Source: Ectothiorhodospira marina (GTDB taxonomy: Bacteria; Pseudomonadota; Gammaproteobacteria; Ectothiorhodospirales; Ectothiorhodospiraceae). From it: 64,000 nucleotides of DNA. Location: contig NZ_FOAA01000003.1 of the NCBI RefSeq assembly GCF_900109495.1, forward strand, positions 140,572 through 204,571, given 5' to 3'. Shown piece by piece: positions 18,325 through 27,218 of this stretch; the stretch's first letter is position 1, and each line of letters begins with the position of its first letter. The notes below the pieces were generated by a model. The model was not told the origin of the DNA, did not search any database, and saw nothing but the letters and a program-made list of their open reading frames with translations. The translations under genes were made by a program, and so were the position numbers.

Positions 18325-18758
18325 GGGGTGTTGCTCCGGCACAGGATGGGGTTTGGGTGGCCGATTAGGATAGCGGAAAATGCGGTTGACAGGGGGGTGT
18401 CGAGGCGCCCCCAGTATGGGGCGGAGGGCTCGCTGGACGGGCAGGCAGGGGGCTTGCGATACGACTTCGGGCAAGCAGGGAGGACGGGTGGCTTGCGGGA
18501 CGGCCCTGGGGTGGGTATGACCCGCGCCGGGACGCCGTGAATCCTTCCCTGGAGGCTTGACGACCGCATCCCTGCGGTCGACACCCGGCGCAGGTCACAC
18601 CCACCCCAGGGCCTGCATCATTGCCCTCCCCAGCAATAGGGAGAGAGGACACTCACCTCCAGAGCCTACGCCATGCTCCCCTCTCCCCTCGGGGAGAGGG
18701 GCCGGGGGTGAGGGCGCGGGAGCCCAAGGGGCCACACAATGCAGCCCCCCGCCCCGGA
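18325..18758. repeat. Intergenic region with structured palindrome copy C and CCCCTCTCCC hairpin
   Basis: A 434-base gap. Copy C of the structured palindrome spans 18504-18611: 19-bp arms (18504-18522, 18593-18611; one mismatch), a further 7-bp stem GCGCCGG/CCGGCGC, the shared GACGCCGTGAAT core and an inner stem GACCGCA/TGCGGTC. A second element at ~18680-18715 is a hairpin of the CCCCTCTCCC/GGGAGAGGGG family followed by CCGGGGGTGAGG. No gene is seen. Confidence 0.85.
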
Positions 18759-21700
18759 TCAGTCCGGATCGTACCCCAGGTTCGGCGCCAGCCAGCGCTG
18801 GGCGTCGTCCAGGTCCATGCCCTTGCGCTTGGCATAGTCTTCCACCTGATCCCGGTTGAGCTTGCCCACGCCGAAGTAGCGGGATTCGGGATGCGAGAAG
18901 TAGAAGCCGGACACGGACGAGGCCGGGTCCATGGCGAAGCTGTCGGTCAGGGTCATGCCGGCATTTTCCACCGGATCGATCAGCTCCCACAGCAGGCCCT
19001 TCTCGGTGTGCTCCGGGCAGGCCGGGTAGCCGGGTGCCGGGCGGATGCCCTGGTACTTCTCCTTGATGAGTTCTTCGTTGCTCAGGCCCTCATCCGGAGC
19101 GTAGCCCCAGAACTCACGGCGCACCCGCGCGTGCATGTGCTCGGCAAAGGCCTCCGCCAGGCGGTCGGCCAGGGCCTTGAGCATGATGGCGGAGTAGTCG
19201 TCGTTGCCTTTCTCGAAGCGTTCCACGTGCTTGTCGATGTCGCCACCGGTGGTCACGGCAAAGGCACCCAGGTAGTCATTCAGACCCGTGTCCTTGGGGG
19301 CCACGAAGTCCGCCAGACACATATTGGGGGCCTGGCGCGGCTTGCGGGTCTGCTGACGCACATTGTGCAGGCGCATCAACTCCTCGTTGCCGGCCTCGTC
19401 CTTGAACAGCTGGATGTCGTCCTCGTCCACGCTGTTGGCGCGGAAGAAGCCCACCACGCCACTGGCCTTGAGCCAGCCTTCGTCGATGATCTGCTGCAGC
19501 ATCGGCTTGGCGTCCGCGAACAGCTTGCGGGCCTCTTCGCCGACCACTTCGTCATCCAGGATGCGCGGATAGGCGGCGTGCAGGTCCCAGGCGCGGAAGA
19601 ACGGGGTCCAGTCGATGTAGTCCACCAGCTTGTCCAGCGGGTAGTCCTCGAAGCGCAGCAGCACGCTGTCCTGGCCTTCGGTGCGCAGAATCTTCGGGGC
19701 CGGGCCGCCCTTGTCCATGCCGGCGTCGCCATCCAGCACTGCCGGGCGCGGCGGGGTGTAGCCGGACCATTCGATGGGGGCCTTGTTGGCCCGGGCCTCA
19801 TCCAGCTTGAGCCAGTCCTGTTTCTTTTGACGGGCGCCGTGCTGCTCGCGCACCTCGGCGTATTCCTTGGAGATCTTTTCGGCATAGGGGCCGCGCAGTT
19901 CCGGGCTGACCAGGCTCTGGGCCACGCCCACGGCGCGGGAGGCGTCCTTCACCCAGACGGTGGGGCCTTCGTACTGGGGCGAGATCTTCACCGCGGTGTG
20001 GGCGCGGGAGGTGGTGGCGCCGCCCACCATGAGCGGGGTCTTCAGGCCCACGCGCTGCAGTTCGGCGGCAAAGTTGGACATCTCCTCCAGGGAGGGGGTG
20101 ATCAGGCCGGACAGGCCGATGACGTCCACCTTGTGTTCCTGAGCCGCCTCGAGGATCTTCTGGCCCGGCACCATCACGCCGATGTCGATGACCTCGAAGT
20201 TGTTGCACTGGAGCACCACACCGACGATGTTCTTACCGATGTCGTGCACGTCGCCCTTCACCGTGGCCATGAGAATGCGGCCATTGTTTTTCGAGTCGTC
20301 GGTCTTCTCGGCCTCGATGTAAGGGATCAGGTGGGCCACGCCCTTTTTCATGACGCGGGCGGACTTCACCACCTGGGGCAGGAACATCTTGCCGGCACCG
20401 AACAGGTCACCGACCACATTCATGCCATCCATCAGCGGTCCTTCGATCACCTGGATGGGCCGTTCGAAGGTCTGACGGGCCTCTTCCACGTCCTCCACCA
20501 CGTAGGCATCGATCCCCTTGACCAGGGCGTGTCGGAGACGCTCGGCCACCGGCAGTTCGCGCCAGGCCAGGTCTTCCTTCTTGGCCTCGGCGCCGCTGCC
20601 GCGGAATTCCTCGGCCAGGTCCAGCAGGCGCTCGGTGGCGTCATCGCGGCGGTTGAGGACCACGTCTTCCACGGCCTCGCGCAGCTTTTCGGGGATCTCG
20701 TCATACACCGCCAGCTGGCCGGCGTTGACGATGCCCATGTCCATGCCCGCCTTGATGGCGTGATACAGGAACACGGCGTGAATGGCCTCGCGCACCGGGT
20801 TGTTGCCCCGGAAGGAGAAGGAGACGTTGGATACGCCACCGGACACCATGGCGTGCGGCAGGGTGTTCTTGATCTCGCGGGTGGCCTCGATGAAGTCCAC
20901 GCCGTAGTTGTTGTGCTCCTCGATACCGGTAGCAATGGCAAAGATGTTGGGGTCGAAGATGATGTCCTCGGCCGGGAAGCCCACCTGCTCGGTGAGGATC
21001 TTGTAGGCCCGCTGACAGATTTCTACCTTGCGTGCCTGAGTGTCGGCCTGGCCTTCTTCGTCAAAGGCCATGACGACCACAGCAGCACCATAGCGACGCA
21101 GCATCTTGGCCTGGTAGATGAAGTTCTCCTCGCCCTCCTTCAGGGAGATGGAGTTCACGATCCCCTTGCCCTGGATGCACTTGAGGCCGGCCTCGATCAC
21201 TTCCCACTTGGAGGAATCGATCATCACCGGCACCCGGGAGATGTCCGGCTCGGCAGCAGCCAGGTTCAGGAAGCGCGGCATCACTTCCATGGCATCCAGC
21301 ATGCCTTCATCCATGTTCACGTCGATGACCTGGGCGCCGTTCTGCACCTGCTCGGCGGCCACTTCCAGGGCGGTTTCGAAGTCGCCATCCTTGATCAGGC
21401 GCTTGAAGCGGGCGCTGCCGGTCACGTTGGTGCGCTCGCCCACATTGACGAACAGGGTGTCGGGGTCGATATTGAAGGGCTCAAGGCCGGACAGGCGGCA
21501 GGCCGGCGGGATCTCGGGGATCTGGCGCGGCTCGTATTCCTTGACCGCCTCGCGGATGGCGCGGATGTGGTCCGGCTGGGTACCGCAGCAGCCGCCGACG
21601 ATATTCAGATGACCTTCCTTGGCCCAGCGGGCGACCTCTTCGGCCACCTGCTCGGGGGTCTCGTCGTAGCCACCGAATTCATTGGGCAGACCGGCGTTGG

Positions 21701-22520
21701 GGTGAGCCGAGACGCGGGTATCGGCGATGCGGGAGAGTTCTTCCACATAGGGGCGCATGTCCTTGGGCCCCAGGGCGCAGTTCAGGCCCACGGAGAACGG
21801 CTGGGCGTGACGCAGGGAGTTCCAGAAGGCCTCGGTGGTCTGACCGGTGAGGGTGCGGCCGGAGGCATCGGTAATGGTACCGGAGATCATCACCGGCCAA
21901 CGCTCGCCACGATCATCGAAGACGGTTTCCACGGCAAACACCGCCGCCTTGGCGTTCAGGGTGTCGAAGACGGTCTCGATCAGCAGGATGTCCACGCCGC
22001 CGTCGATCATGTTGTTGGCGGCCTCCTTGTAGGCGTCCACCAGCGCATCGAAGTGGGTGTTGCGCTTGCCCGGGTCGTTCACATCCGGGGAGATGCTGGC
22101 CGTGCGGTTGGTGGGGCCGAGGATACCGGCCACGAAGCGGGGGCGGTCCGGGGTCTTTTCCGTCCAGGCATCCGCCGCCTCGCGTGCCAGGCGCACCGCT
22201 TCGCGGTTGATCTCCGGCACCAGGTCTTCCATCTCGTAGTCGGCCATGGCGATGCGGGTGGCATTGAAGGTGTTGGCCTCGATGATGTCAGCGCCGGCTT
22301 CGAGGAATTTTTCATGAACCTCCCGAATGATCTTGGGCTGAGTCAGAACCAGCAGATCGTTGTTGCCCTTGACGTCGCAGGACCAGTCAGCGAAACGCTC
22401 ACCGCGGTAGTCGGCCTCTTGCAGGCCGTAGTTTTGAATGGTGGTACCCATACCCCCATCCAGGATCATGATGCGGCGTTCGATCTCTTTCTCAAGCTTT
22501 CTAAGTCGGTCGGAATTCAT
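18759..22520 (-). CDS. metH: Cobalamin-dependent methionine synthase
   Basis: 1253 residues, full length for MetH. Domains in order: homocysteine-binding barrel (~1-330; zinc ligands in the GGCCGT motif), pterin (methyl-tetrahydrofolate) barrel ([19 protein letters not shown] onward), cobalamin cap and Rossmann domain with the base-off [10 protein letters not shown] (DxHxxG) motif, and the C-terminal S-adenosylmethionine reactivation domain ([12 protein letters not shown]). It transfers a methyl group to homocysteine in the cytoplasm. ATG 22520 gives the family N-terminus; a TTG 33 bases upstream would sit at the predicted transcription start. A B12 supply is implied. Confidence 0.97.
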   Translation of the reverse strand: MNSDRLRKLEKEIERRIMILDGGMGTTIQNYGLQEADYRGERFADWSCDVKGNNDLLVLTQPKIIREVHEKFLEAGADIIEANTFNATRIAMADYEMEDLVPEINREAVRLAREAADAWTEKTPDRPRFVAGILGPTNRTASISPDVNDPGKRNTHFDALVDAYKEAANNMIDGGVDILLIETVFDTLNAKAAVFAVETVFDDRGERWPVMISGTITDASGRTLTGQTTEAFWNSLRHAQPFSVGLNCALGPKDMRPYVEELSRIADTRVSAHPNAGLPNEFGGYDETPEQVAEEVARWAKEGHLNIVGGCCGTQPDHIRAIREAVKEYEPRQIPEIPPACRLSGLEPFNIDPDTLFVNVGERTNVTGSARFKRLIKDGDFETALEVAAEQVQNGAQVIDVNMDEGMLDAMEVMPRFLNLAAAEPDISRVPVMIDSSKWEVIEAGLKCIQGKGIVNSISLKEGEENFIYQAKMLRRYGAAVVVMAFDEEGQADTQARKVEICQRAYKILTEQVGFPAEDIIFDPNIFAIATGIEEHNNYGVDFIEATREIKNTLPHAMVSGGVSNVSFSFRGNNPVREAIHAVFLYHAIKAGMDMGIVNAGQLAVYDEIPEKLREAVEDVVLNRRDDATERLLDLAEEFRGSGAEAKKEDLAWRELPVAERLRHALVKGIDAYVVEDVEEARQTFERPIQVIEGPLMDGMNVVGDLFGAGKMFLPQVVKSARVMKKGVAHLIPYIEAEKTDDSKNNGRILMATVKGDVHDIGKNIVGVVLQCNNFEVIDIGVMVPGQKILEAAQEHKVDVIGLSGLITPSLEEMSNFAAELQRVGLKTPLMVGGATTSRAHTAVKISPQYEGPTVWVKDASRAVGVAQSLVSPELRGPYAEKISKEYAEVREQHGARQKKQDWLKLDEARANKAPIEWSGYTPPRPAVLDGDAGMDKGGPAPKILRTEGQDSVLLRFEDYPLDKLVDYIDWTPFFRAWDLHAAYPRILDDEVVGEEARKLFADAKPMLQQIIDEGWLKASGVVGFFRANSVDEDDIQLFKDEAGNEELMRLHNVRQQTRKPRQAPNMCLADFVAPKDTGLNDYLGAFAVTTGGDIDKHVERFEKGNDDYSAIMLKALADRLAEAFAEHMHARVRREFWGYAPDEGLSNEELIKEKYQGIRPAPGYPACPEHTEKGLLWELIDPVENAGMTLTDSFAMDPASSVSGFYFSHPESRYFGVGKLNRDQVEDYAKRKGMDLDDAQRWLAPNLGYDPD

Positions 22521-22555
22521 AAAAATCGGTCCCGTTGCTTCACAGATAGCCAACT

Positions 22556-22564
22556 ATCATAACA
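22556..22564 (-). promoter_or_regulatory. Candidate extended -10 promoter for metH
   Basis: On the minus strand the sequence reads TGTTATGAT: a TATGAT -10 box with the TGn extension. No convincing -35 box is present at the right distance. It would start transcription ~30 bases before the metH ATG. I see no match to an SAM or SAH riboswitch in this short leader. Confidence 0.4.
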
Positions 22565-22639
22565 TGATTGAATAAAACGATTTTTACAGGCCGTAAAACC
22601 GCGCCACACGCGGCTTTCAACTGATCCATGTCAGAGATT

Positions 22640-22668
22640 TCGACAGGGCATTGTTCTACGCTTATATC
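22640..22668 (+). promoter_or_regulatory. Candidate sigma-70 promoter
   Basis: TCGACA (one mismatch to the -35 consensus) at 22640-22645, a 17-base spacer, and TATATC at 22663-22668 as -10. It would start RNA near 22675. The only gene downstream is bpt, but a strong terminator lies in between. Confidence 0.5.
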
Positions 22669-22674
22669 ATGGTT

Positions 22675-22782
22675 CGCGAGGCATGCTCTGGGTCTCCTGT
22701 CTCCGGGCCATTCACCTGATTGACTTGCGGATTCTCCATCCTCACGCCTGCGGGCCGCATACACCCTTGCGGCCCTTTTTTT
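22675..22782 (+). ncRNA. Candidate small RNA or terminated leader before bpt
   Basis: A predicted promoter just upstream and a strong intrinsic terminator at 22752-22782 bracket ~108 bases with no open reading frame of note. It could be an independent small RNA or a leader whose terminator attenuates bpt. It does not match any RNA family I recognise. Sequence alone cannot separate the two options. Confidence 0.35.
22752..22782 (+). terminator. Intrinsic terminator
   Basis: GGGCCGCA (22752-22759) pairs perfectly with TGCGGCCC (22768-22775), loop of eight, followed by seven T residues. It points on the plus strand and lies between the candidate promoter at 22640 and the bpt coding region. Confidence 0.85.
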
Positions 22783-22806
22783 GACGCCAAAAGGAACCAC
22801 CGGAAA

Positions 22807-23520
22807 GTGCATGTGCCCCGGAAGGAATCCCTGATCTTTTACGCCACGGTCCCTGATGTGTGCCCGTACCTGGGCGATCGGGAAATGGTGAGCGTGTTTG
22901 CCGACCCTCAGCAGCCCATGAGTCCGGCTCTGTATGGCGGACTGATCGAACTGGGCTTTCGCCGCAGCGGCAATCACGTGTATCGCCATCAATGCCGGGG
23001 CTGTCACGCCTGCGTGCCCTTACGGCTACCGGTGGACCGGTTCCGCCCGGATCGCAATCAGCGCCGGGTGGCCTCGCGCAATCAGGACATCACCGTGCGG
23101 ATCCGCCCATCGGCGTTCGATCCGGCGCATTTCCAACTATATGAACGCTATGTGAATACCCGTCATCAGGGCGGCGGCATGGATGATCCCACGCCGGAGA
23201 GCTACTGGGGGTTCGTGGCCAGTCACTGGGGCCAGACACAGCTCGTGGAATTTCGCCTGGGCGAGCAACTGGTGGGCGTGGCAGTCACGGATCAGGTGCC
23301 CATGGGGCTGTCGGCGGTGTATACCTACTTTGACCCGGACCTGGCGGCCCGCAGCCTGGGCACACTGGCCATCCTCTGGCAGGTGAAGGCAGCCCGACGC
23401 ATGGGGCTGCCCTATGTCTATCTGGGCTTCTGGAACGCGCAGACGCCCAAGATGGCCTACAAGATCCGCTTTCAACCCGCCGAGGGCCTGGTGGACGGGA
23501 TCTGGGGGCCGGCACCCTGA
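22807..23520 (+). CDS. bpt: Aspartate/glutamate leucyltransferase (N-end rule)
   Basis: About 237 residues, family length. It matches bacterial arginyl-tRNA-protein transferase homologues that attach leucine from Leu-tRNA to N-terminal Asp or Glu, marking proteins for ClpS/ClpAP. Visible features: N-terminal IFYATVPDVCPYLGDREM, the cysteine motif CRGCHACVPLR, RSGNHVYRH, and the C-terminal FWNAQTPKMAYKIRF block. No ATG is near the family start, so I use GTG 22807, with AAAGGA about 12 bases upstream; GTG 22813 is equally possible. clpS/clpA are not in the window. Confidence 0.9.
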   Translation: MHVPRKESLIFYATVPDVCPYLGDREMVSVFADPQQPMSPALYGGLIELGFRRSGNHVYRHQCRGCHACVPLRLPVDRFRPDRNQRRVASRNQDITVRIRPSAFDPAHFQLYERYVNTRHQGGGMDDPTPESYWGFVASHWGQTQLVEFRLGEQLVGVAVTDQVPMGLSAVYTYFDPDLAARSLGTLAILWQVKAARRMGLPYVYLGFWNAQTPKMAYKIRFQPAEGLVDGIWGPAP

Positions 23521-23739
23521 GGGCGGCGGCCAGCCCGGAAGGGCTCGGTGGTATCGGGCACCCCAGCCGGGCGCTTCCCGAAGCGCCCCTACGCGCGCCC
23601 CTCATTTGCCCGGGCGGGTGCCGTCGCGGCCCATGCTGGTGAAGCGCCCCTTTGCGCGCCCCTCACTTGAATCGATGGGTGCCATGACCTGTACGGGTCG
23701 TTCGCGAACGACCCTGCTGGCGCATCCAATGCCCCCAGA
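23521..23739. repeat. Short direct repeat and 20-bp palindrome between convergent genes
   Basis: Two similar units, GAAGCGCCCCTACGCGCGCC (~23579) and GAAGCGCCCCTTTGCGCGCC (~23641), lie 62 bases apart. Downstream, 23695-23714 is a perfect palindrome, GGGTCGTTCGCGAACGACCC. It could form a hairpin ending both bpt and the opposite inositol-phosphatase-like gene, but there is no T-tract. Confidence 0.7.
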
Positions 23740-24504
23740 CTACCTGTTCAGCATCTTGAGGGCGGTGGCATGGAGTTCCGGCGTGGCCGCGGCCAGCGCG
23801 CTGGTGGTTTCCAGGGTGAGGGGCTGACCCTGGAGATCGGTGAAGACCCCGCCCGCCTCGCGCACCACCACCGCCAGGGCGGCGATGTCCAGGATATTGA
23901 CATCCGACTCCACCACCAGGTCGATGCGGCCCGAGGCCAGCAGGTGGTAGTGATAGAAATCCCCGTAACCCCGGGTGCGGTTCACCCGCTGCACGATCTC
24001 CGACAGACCCTGCCAGCCCGGCCCACCCGCCAGGGTCTTGATGTTACCCAGGGACAGGGTGGCGTCTTCCAGGGTGGTGACATCGCTCACCCGGATGGCC
24101 TGCTCCCCCAGGAAGGCCCCCTCTCCCTTGGCGGCATAGGCCATTTCCTCGAATTCCGGGGCATTCGACACCCCCACCACCAGATCCTCACCATGGCGCA
24201 GGGCAATCTGGGTGGAAAAGAAGGGGTAACGACGCACGAAACTCTTGGTGCCATCGATGGGATCGATCAACCAGAGGTATTCCGAGTCCATGCGCTCCTG
24301 GCCGGTCTCCTCGCCATAGGTGCCATGGTCGGGGAAGGCCCCGAAAATCACGGATTTGATGGCCTTCTCCGAGTCCAGATCGGCAATGGTCACGGGCGTC
24401 TGGTCCGGTTTGAGCTCCACCTCCACGCCCTGACGATAATGGCGCTGGATCACGCCCTGGGCCTTGAGCGCGGCATCAATGGCAGTCTTGAGGAATGGAT
24501 TCAT
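23740..24504 (-). CDS. hisN: Inositol monophosphatase-family protein, probable histidinol-phosphatase
   Basis: 254 residues of the Mg-dependent, Li-sensitive phosphatase family. The metal-binding motifs are GEETG, WLIDPIDGTKSFVRRYPFF and the C-terminal WD-equivalent VNILDIAALAVVVREAGG. The DPIDGTKSF(V)R pattern is closest to HisN-type histidinol-phosphatases, which make histidinol, rather than to SuhB. Substrate is inferred from this motif only; 3'-phosphoadenosine or inositol phosphate phosphatase is the alternative. It is the last gene of a minus-strand run after ampD, ampE and a histidine phosphatase. Confidence 0.75.
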   Translation of the reverse strand: MNPFLKTAIDAALKAQGVIQRHYRQGVEVELKPDQTPVTIADLDSEKAIKSVIFGAFPDHGTYGEETGQERMDSEYLWLIDPIDGTKSFVRRYPFFSTQIALRHGEDLVVGVSNAPEFEEMAYAAKGEGAFLGEQAIRVSDVTTLEDATLSLGNIKTLAGGPGWQGLSEIVQRVNRTRGYGDFYHYHLLASGRIDLVVESDVNILDIAALAVVVREAGGVFTDLQGQPLTLETTSALAAATPELHATALKMLNR

Positions 24505-24565
24505 GAAGATCCCCTGAAAGTTTTTAAGGCCTTCAAGGTTAACACGGCTGGGGCTACCCGGCCTT

Positions 24566-25171
24566 TCACGACACCCGGGTGCGGTTCACGAATTCCAGCA
24601 TCAACCCCCGCTCGTCGCGGCGCAGGCGGGTGAGTCCCGCATAGGGCACCTTGATGCGATACATGGCCTCCAGGGGCACATCCAGGGCCGCGCAGATGCC
24701 GGCACGGATCACGCCCGCATGGGTCACCAGGAGCACGTGCTGACCACGGTAACGGGTTTCCACCCGCGCCAGGGCATCAGACACGCGCCCCCGGAAGTCG
24801 CCCAGGGGTTCCGCCCCTTTGGGCCGGGATTTCACGGGATCCTGAAAAAAGGCCAGGTATTCAACAAGGCTGTTGAGCTTGAGGTCATCGTGACTGCGCC
24901 CCTCCCAGGCCCCGAACCCCACCTCGCGGATCGCGGGCTCGATGGCCAGGGGCAGGCTCAGACGCTGCGACAATTGTTCGGCAAAATCCTGGCAGCGGGC
25001 CATGGGCGAGCTGACCAGACGATCCCAGGGGCCACCCGGGGTCACCTGGCCACCCACCGCTTCCCACATCTGCCGCCAGCCCTCTTGTGTGAGGGGATCG
25101 TCCACCCCGCTGCCCCGATACCGCAGGCCGCCGGTCGGCTCACCATGACGCAGCAGATCAATACAGATCAT
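24566..25171 (-). CDS. Histidine phosphatase family protein (CobC/PhoE-like)
   Basis: 201 residues. It begins with the catalytic motif LLRHGEP, has the second catalytic histidine in LLVTHAGVIRA, and the family arginine in SSPMARCQDFAE. The pattern LRHGEP with a small size resembles alpha-ribazole phosphatase (CobC) of cobalamin synthesis, but related broad-specificity phosphatases look the same. No cobalamin genes are adjacent, although metH nearby uses B12. It starts 11 bases after ampE ends, so it belongs to the ampD-ampE transcript. Confidence 0.82.
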   Translation of the reverse strand: MICIDLLRHGEPTGGLRYRGSGVDDPLTQEGWRQMWEAVGGQVTPGGPWDRLVSSPMARCQDFAEQLSQRLSLPLAIEPAIREVGFGAWEGRSHDDLKLNSLVEYLAFFQDPVKSRPKGAEPLGDFRGRVSDALARVETRYRGQHVLLVTHAGVIRAGICAALDVPLEAMYRIKVPYAGLTRLRRDERGLMLEFVNRTRVS

Positions 25172-25182
25172 TCAACACCTGA

Positions 25183-26088
25183 TCAGGCCAGGCCAACGAT
25201 GGTCAGCAGGGCCAGCACCGCCACGAAGGCAATCAGGGTACGGAACACCAGGTTGGAGGCGCTCTCCACGGCAGAACGGGCTTCCAGCGGATCCTTCATG
25301 TTCACGTCGTCCAACTGCACCGCTTCGCAGCCAGCCTCGCGCAGCAGGCGTTCGTTCTGTTCGGCCATGCCGGCCAGCGGACCGGTGAAGTTGCTGCGCA
25401 GCACCGGAAAGGCCCGGTCAAAGGTGCCGGTGAGGGCATACCCCAGGGCCACCAGACGGGCCGGGATCCAGTCCAGCAGGGCCACCAGACGCACCGCCGC
25501 CTGCCGGAAGCCGTCCTCGGCCGACTCGGCCTGCGGCTTCTCATCACCTTCCTGAGCCATGGGGGTCTGCAGCAGGTGGGAGAGCCGATAGAGCACGGCA
25601 CCCAGCGGGCCGAGAATCACGAACCAGAACAGCACGGCGAACAGTCGGGGATTGCTCTCGGACAGGGCCTTTTGCAGCACAGCGCTGGAACGCTCGGCGG
25701 CATCGTCGGGCACGTTATCCTCACCCAGCAATTCCCGGGCGTGCTTCAGTTCACGGTCCTCATCCTTCATGGCCCCCGCCTCCAGGTAGGCATCCACCTG
25801 CCGGTTCAGATCCCGGGGCCCCAGGCAGAACAGCAGCACGATCAAACCCAGCAACAGCCCGACAAGACCGGCCAACAGCCCGCCCAACAGTTGGAAGATC
25901 ACGGCCACGATGACCAGCGGCACGGCCAGGGTCACCACGAGGGCGGCCGTACCTCCCAGGCCAAAGCCCTCTGCGCGTGCCCGAATCATGCCGGTGAAGC
26001 GGGGCAACCACGTGAAGCTCCGCAGGTTCTCAATGGCATGGGTCAGACGTTCCACAACGACAGCGATGAGAATGGTGATCAGAGACAT
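25183..26088 (-). CDS. ampE: AmpE, inner-membrane protein
   Basis: 301 residues. Hydrophobic helices occur near 45-70 and 70-95 (VVTLAVPLVIVAVIFQLLGG, LAGLVGLLLGLIVLLFCLG), in the middle (FWFVILGPLGAVLYRL) and at the C-terminus. The order behind ampD and sequences such as GPRDLNRQVDAYLEA and NPRLFAVLFWFVILGPLGAVLYR identify AmpE. E. coli AmpE is a membrane protein encoded with AmpD and linked to beta-lactamase induction; its biochemical role is unclear. No ampR or ampC is in the window. Confidence 0.88.
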   Translation of the reverse strand: MSLITILIAVVVERLTHAIENLRSFTWLPRFTGMIRARAEGFGLGGTAALVVTLAVPLVIVAVIFQLLGGLLAGLVGLLLGLIVLLFCLGPRDLNRQVDAYLEAGAMKDEDRELKHARELLGEDNVPDDAAERSSAVLQKALSESNPRLFAVLFWFVILGPLGAVLYRLSHLLQTPMAQEGDEKPQAESAEDGFRQAAVRLVALLDWIPARLVALGYALTGTFDRAFPVLRSNFTGPLAGMAEQNERLLREAGCEAVQLDDVNMKDPLEARSAVESASNLVFRTLIAFVAVLALLTIVGLA

Positions 26089-26246
26089 GGTGGATTTCCA
26101 AGGTTAAGAGAGTGAACAAAGTTTCGTTGTTCGAATTTCCGCATGCAAGGTCCAACAATAGCAAAATCCCCCCCGAGGGTTTACTAAATCCCGATCACTT
26201 GATCTGGTTTCGGGAAACACCACAAACTCAAGAAAGCAACCTGGAT
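26089..26246. other. AT-richer spacer between ampD and ampE
   Basis: This 158-base gap is less GC-rich than its surroundings. It contains a short inverted repeat GAACAA/TTGTTC (26114-26119 and 26127-26132), 26 bases before ampE. Such a gap is large for an otherwise tight operon and could hold a second promoter, but I see no clear -35/-10 pair. Confidence 0.35.
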
Positions 26247-26810
26247 TTACGCCTTGTGGCAGGGCCTGCCCAGGCACGCCTCAAACCATTGCCAGTCAAA
26301 GCAGGGCCCGGGGTCCGTCTTGCGCCCCGGGGCAATATCCGAGTGCCCGACAATGGGGGCGCCTTGCAAGCCCTCATAGTGTTTTCCCAGCACCTCAATC
26401 ACCTCGGATGCGCGCTCATACTGCACCGCAGCAAAGGGGGCATCATCCGCGCCCTCCAGTTCGATACCGATGGAAAAATCGTTACAACGTTCGCGCCCTG
26501 CAAACCGGGAAACCCCGGCATGCCAGGCCCGCTCATGAAAAGGCACATACTGGACCAGCGCACCCTCCCGACGCACCAGCAAATGGGCCGACACCCTGAG
26601 GGTGTGGATCTGTTCAAAATAGGGATGGTCAGCGGGGTCCAGGGCGTTGGTGAACAAGCGGTCGATCCACGGCCCGCCGAACTGCCCGGGGGGCAGGCTG
26701 ATGGCATGGATCACGATCAGTTCGGGGGCCATGCCCGGCGGGCGTGGGTCGTGGTTGGGAGAGGGGATGTGGGTGGCGGGGTGGAGCCAGCCCTGGGGGG
26801 TGATGTGCAT
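26247..26810 (-). CDS. ampD: 1,6-anhydro-N-acetylmuramyl-L-alanine amidase AmpD
   Basis: 187 residues, matching E. coli AmpD (183). It cleaves the peptide from anhydro-muropeptides in the cytoplasm during cell-wall recycling. The family segments are visible: SPNHDPRPPG, LIVIHAISLPPGQFGG with the first zinc His, the HAGVSRFAGRERCND block, and GHSDIAPGRKTDPGPCFDW with the second His and the Asp ligand. AAGGA seven bases upstream supports ATG 26810 rather than ATG 26840. It is the first gene of the run ampD-ampE-phosphatases. Confidence 0.95.
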   Translation of the reverse strand: MHITPQGWLHPATHIPSPNHDPRPPGMAPELIVIHAISLPPGQFGGPWIDRLFTNALDPADHPYFEQIHTLRVSAHLLVRREGALVQYVPFHERAWHAGVSRFAGRERCNDFSIGIELEGADDAPFAAVQYERASEVIEVLGKHYEGLQGAPIVGHSDIAPGRKTDPGPCFDWQWFEACLGRPCHKA

Positions 26811-26854
26811 GCAGTGATCCTTGGACATCATCGGATTCATGGATCATCGATGAT

Positions 26855-27118
26855 ACCGCCCCCTCACCCCAACCCCTCTCCCCGCCGGGGAGAGGGGCTC
26901 TATTGCTCCCTTCTCCCTCGGGGAGAGGGGCTCTATTGCTCCCTTCCCCCTCGGGGAGAGGGGCTCTATTGCTCCCTTCCCCCCTCGGGGGAGAGGGGCT
27001 CTATTGCTCCCTTCTCCCCTCGGGGGAGAGAGGCTCTATTGCTCCCTTCTCCCCTCGGGGGAGAGAGGCTCTATTGCTCCCTTCTCCCCTCGGGGGAGAA
27101 GGGCCGGGGATGAGGGGG
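26855..27118. repeat. Tandem array of GA-rich hairpins, six units of 33-35 bp
   Basis: The motif CTCTATTGCTCCCTT starts at 26898, 26931, 26964, 26999, 27034 and 27069. Between copies lies a small hairpin of CTCCCC(T)CGGGGAG type. The array is bracketed by CCCTCACCCCAACCCCTC on the left and GGGCCGGGGATGAGGGG on the right, the ends of the same hairpin family found elsewhere in the window. It fills most of the 408-base gap between ampD and rep. A TACAAT near 27180 could be a rep -10 box; no clear -35 box goes with it. Confidence 0.9.
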
Positions 27119-27218
27119 AGACGGCGGGCACCGGCGCAACGACGACAACCCACGCCTGTCAGCCGACCGGCCTCGCAGGTACAATACGACGCCCCCTGCC
27201 CTTCGCCCCCGGCGGCCC

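Noticed and set aside
16846..18540. A 564-codon open frame opposite the GNAT-nitrilase gene
   Set aside because: Composition is typical of an antisense shadow and the minus-strand gene has clear catalytic motifs.
18621..22562. A 1313-codon open frame opposite metH on the plus strand
   Set aside because: It is the mirror of a highly conserved MetH coding sequence. Its translation is Gly/His/Val/Leu-rich with no recognisable domain, as expected from GC-rich antisense frames.
22521..22680. SAM or SAH riboswitch upstream of metH
   Set aside because: The predicted leader is only ~30 bases and I cannot find the conserved cores of these riboswitches.
26898..27110. CRISPR-like regular repeats
   Set aside because: The period is 33-35 bp with no unique spacers; the units are contiguous hairpins. 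No cas genes are present.
26112..27113. A plus-strand frame across ampD and the hairpin array
   Set aside because: Most of it is antisense to ampD and the end is translated minisatellite; no homology is visible.
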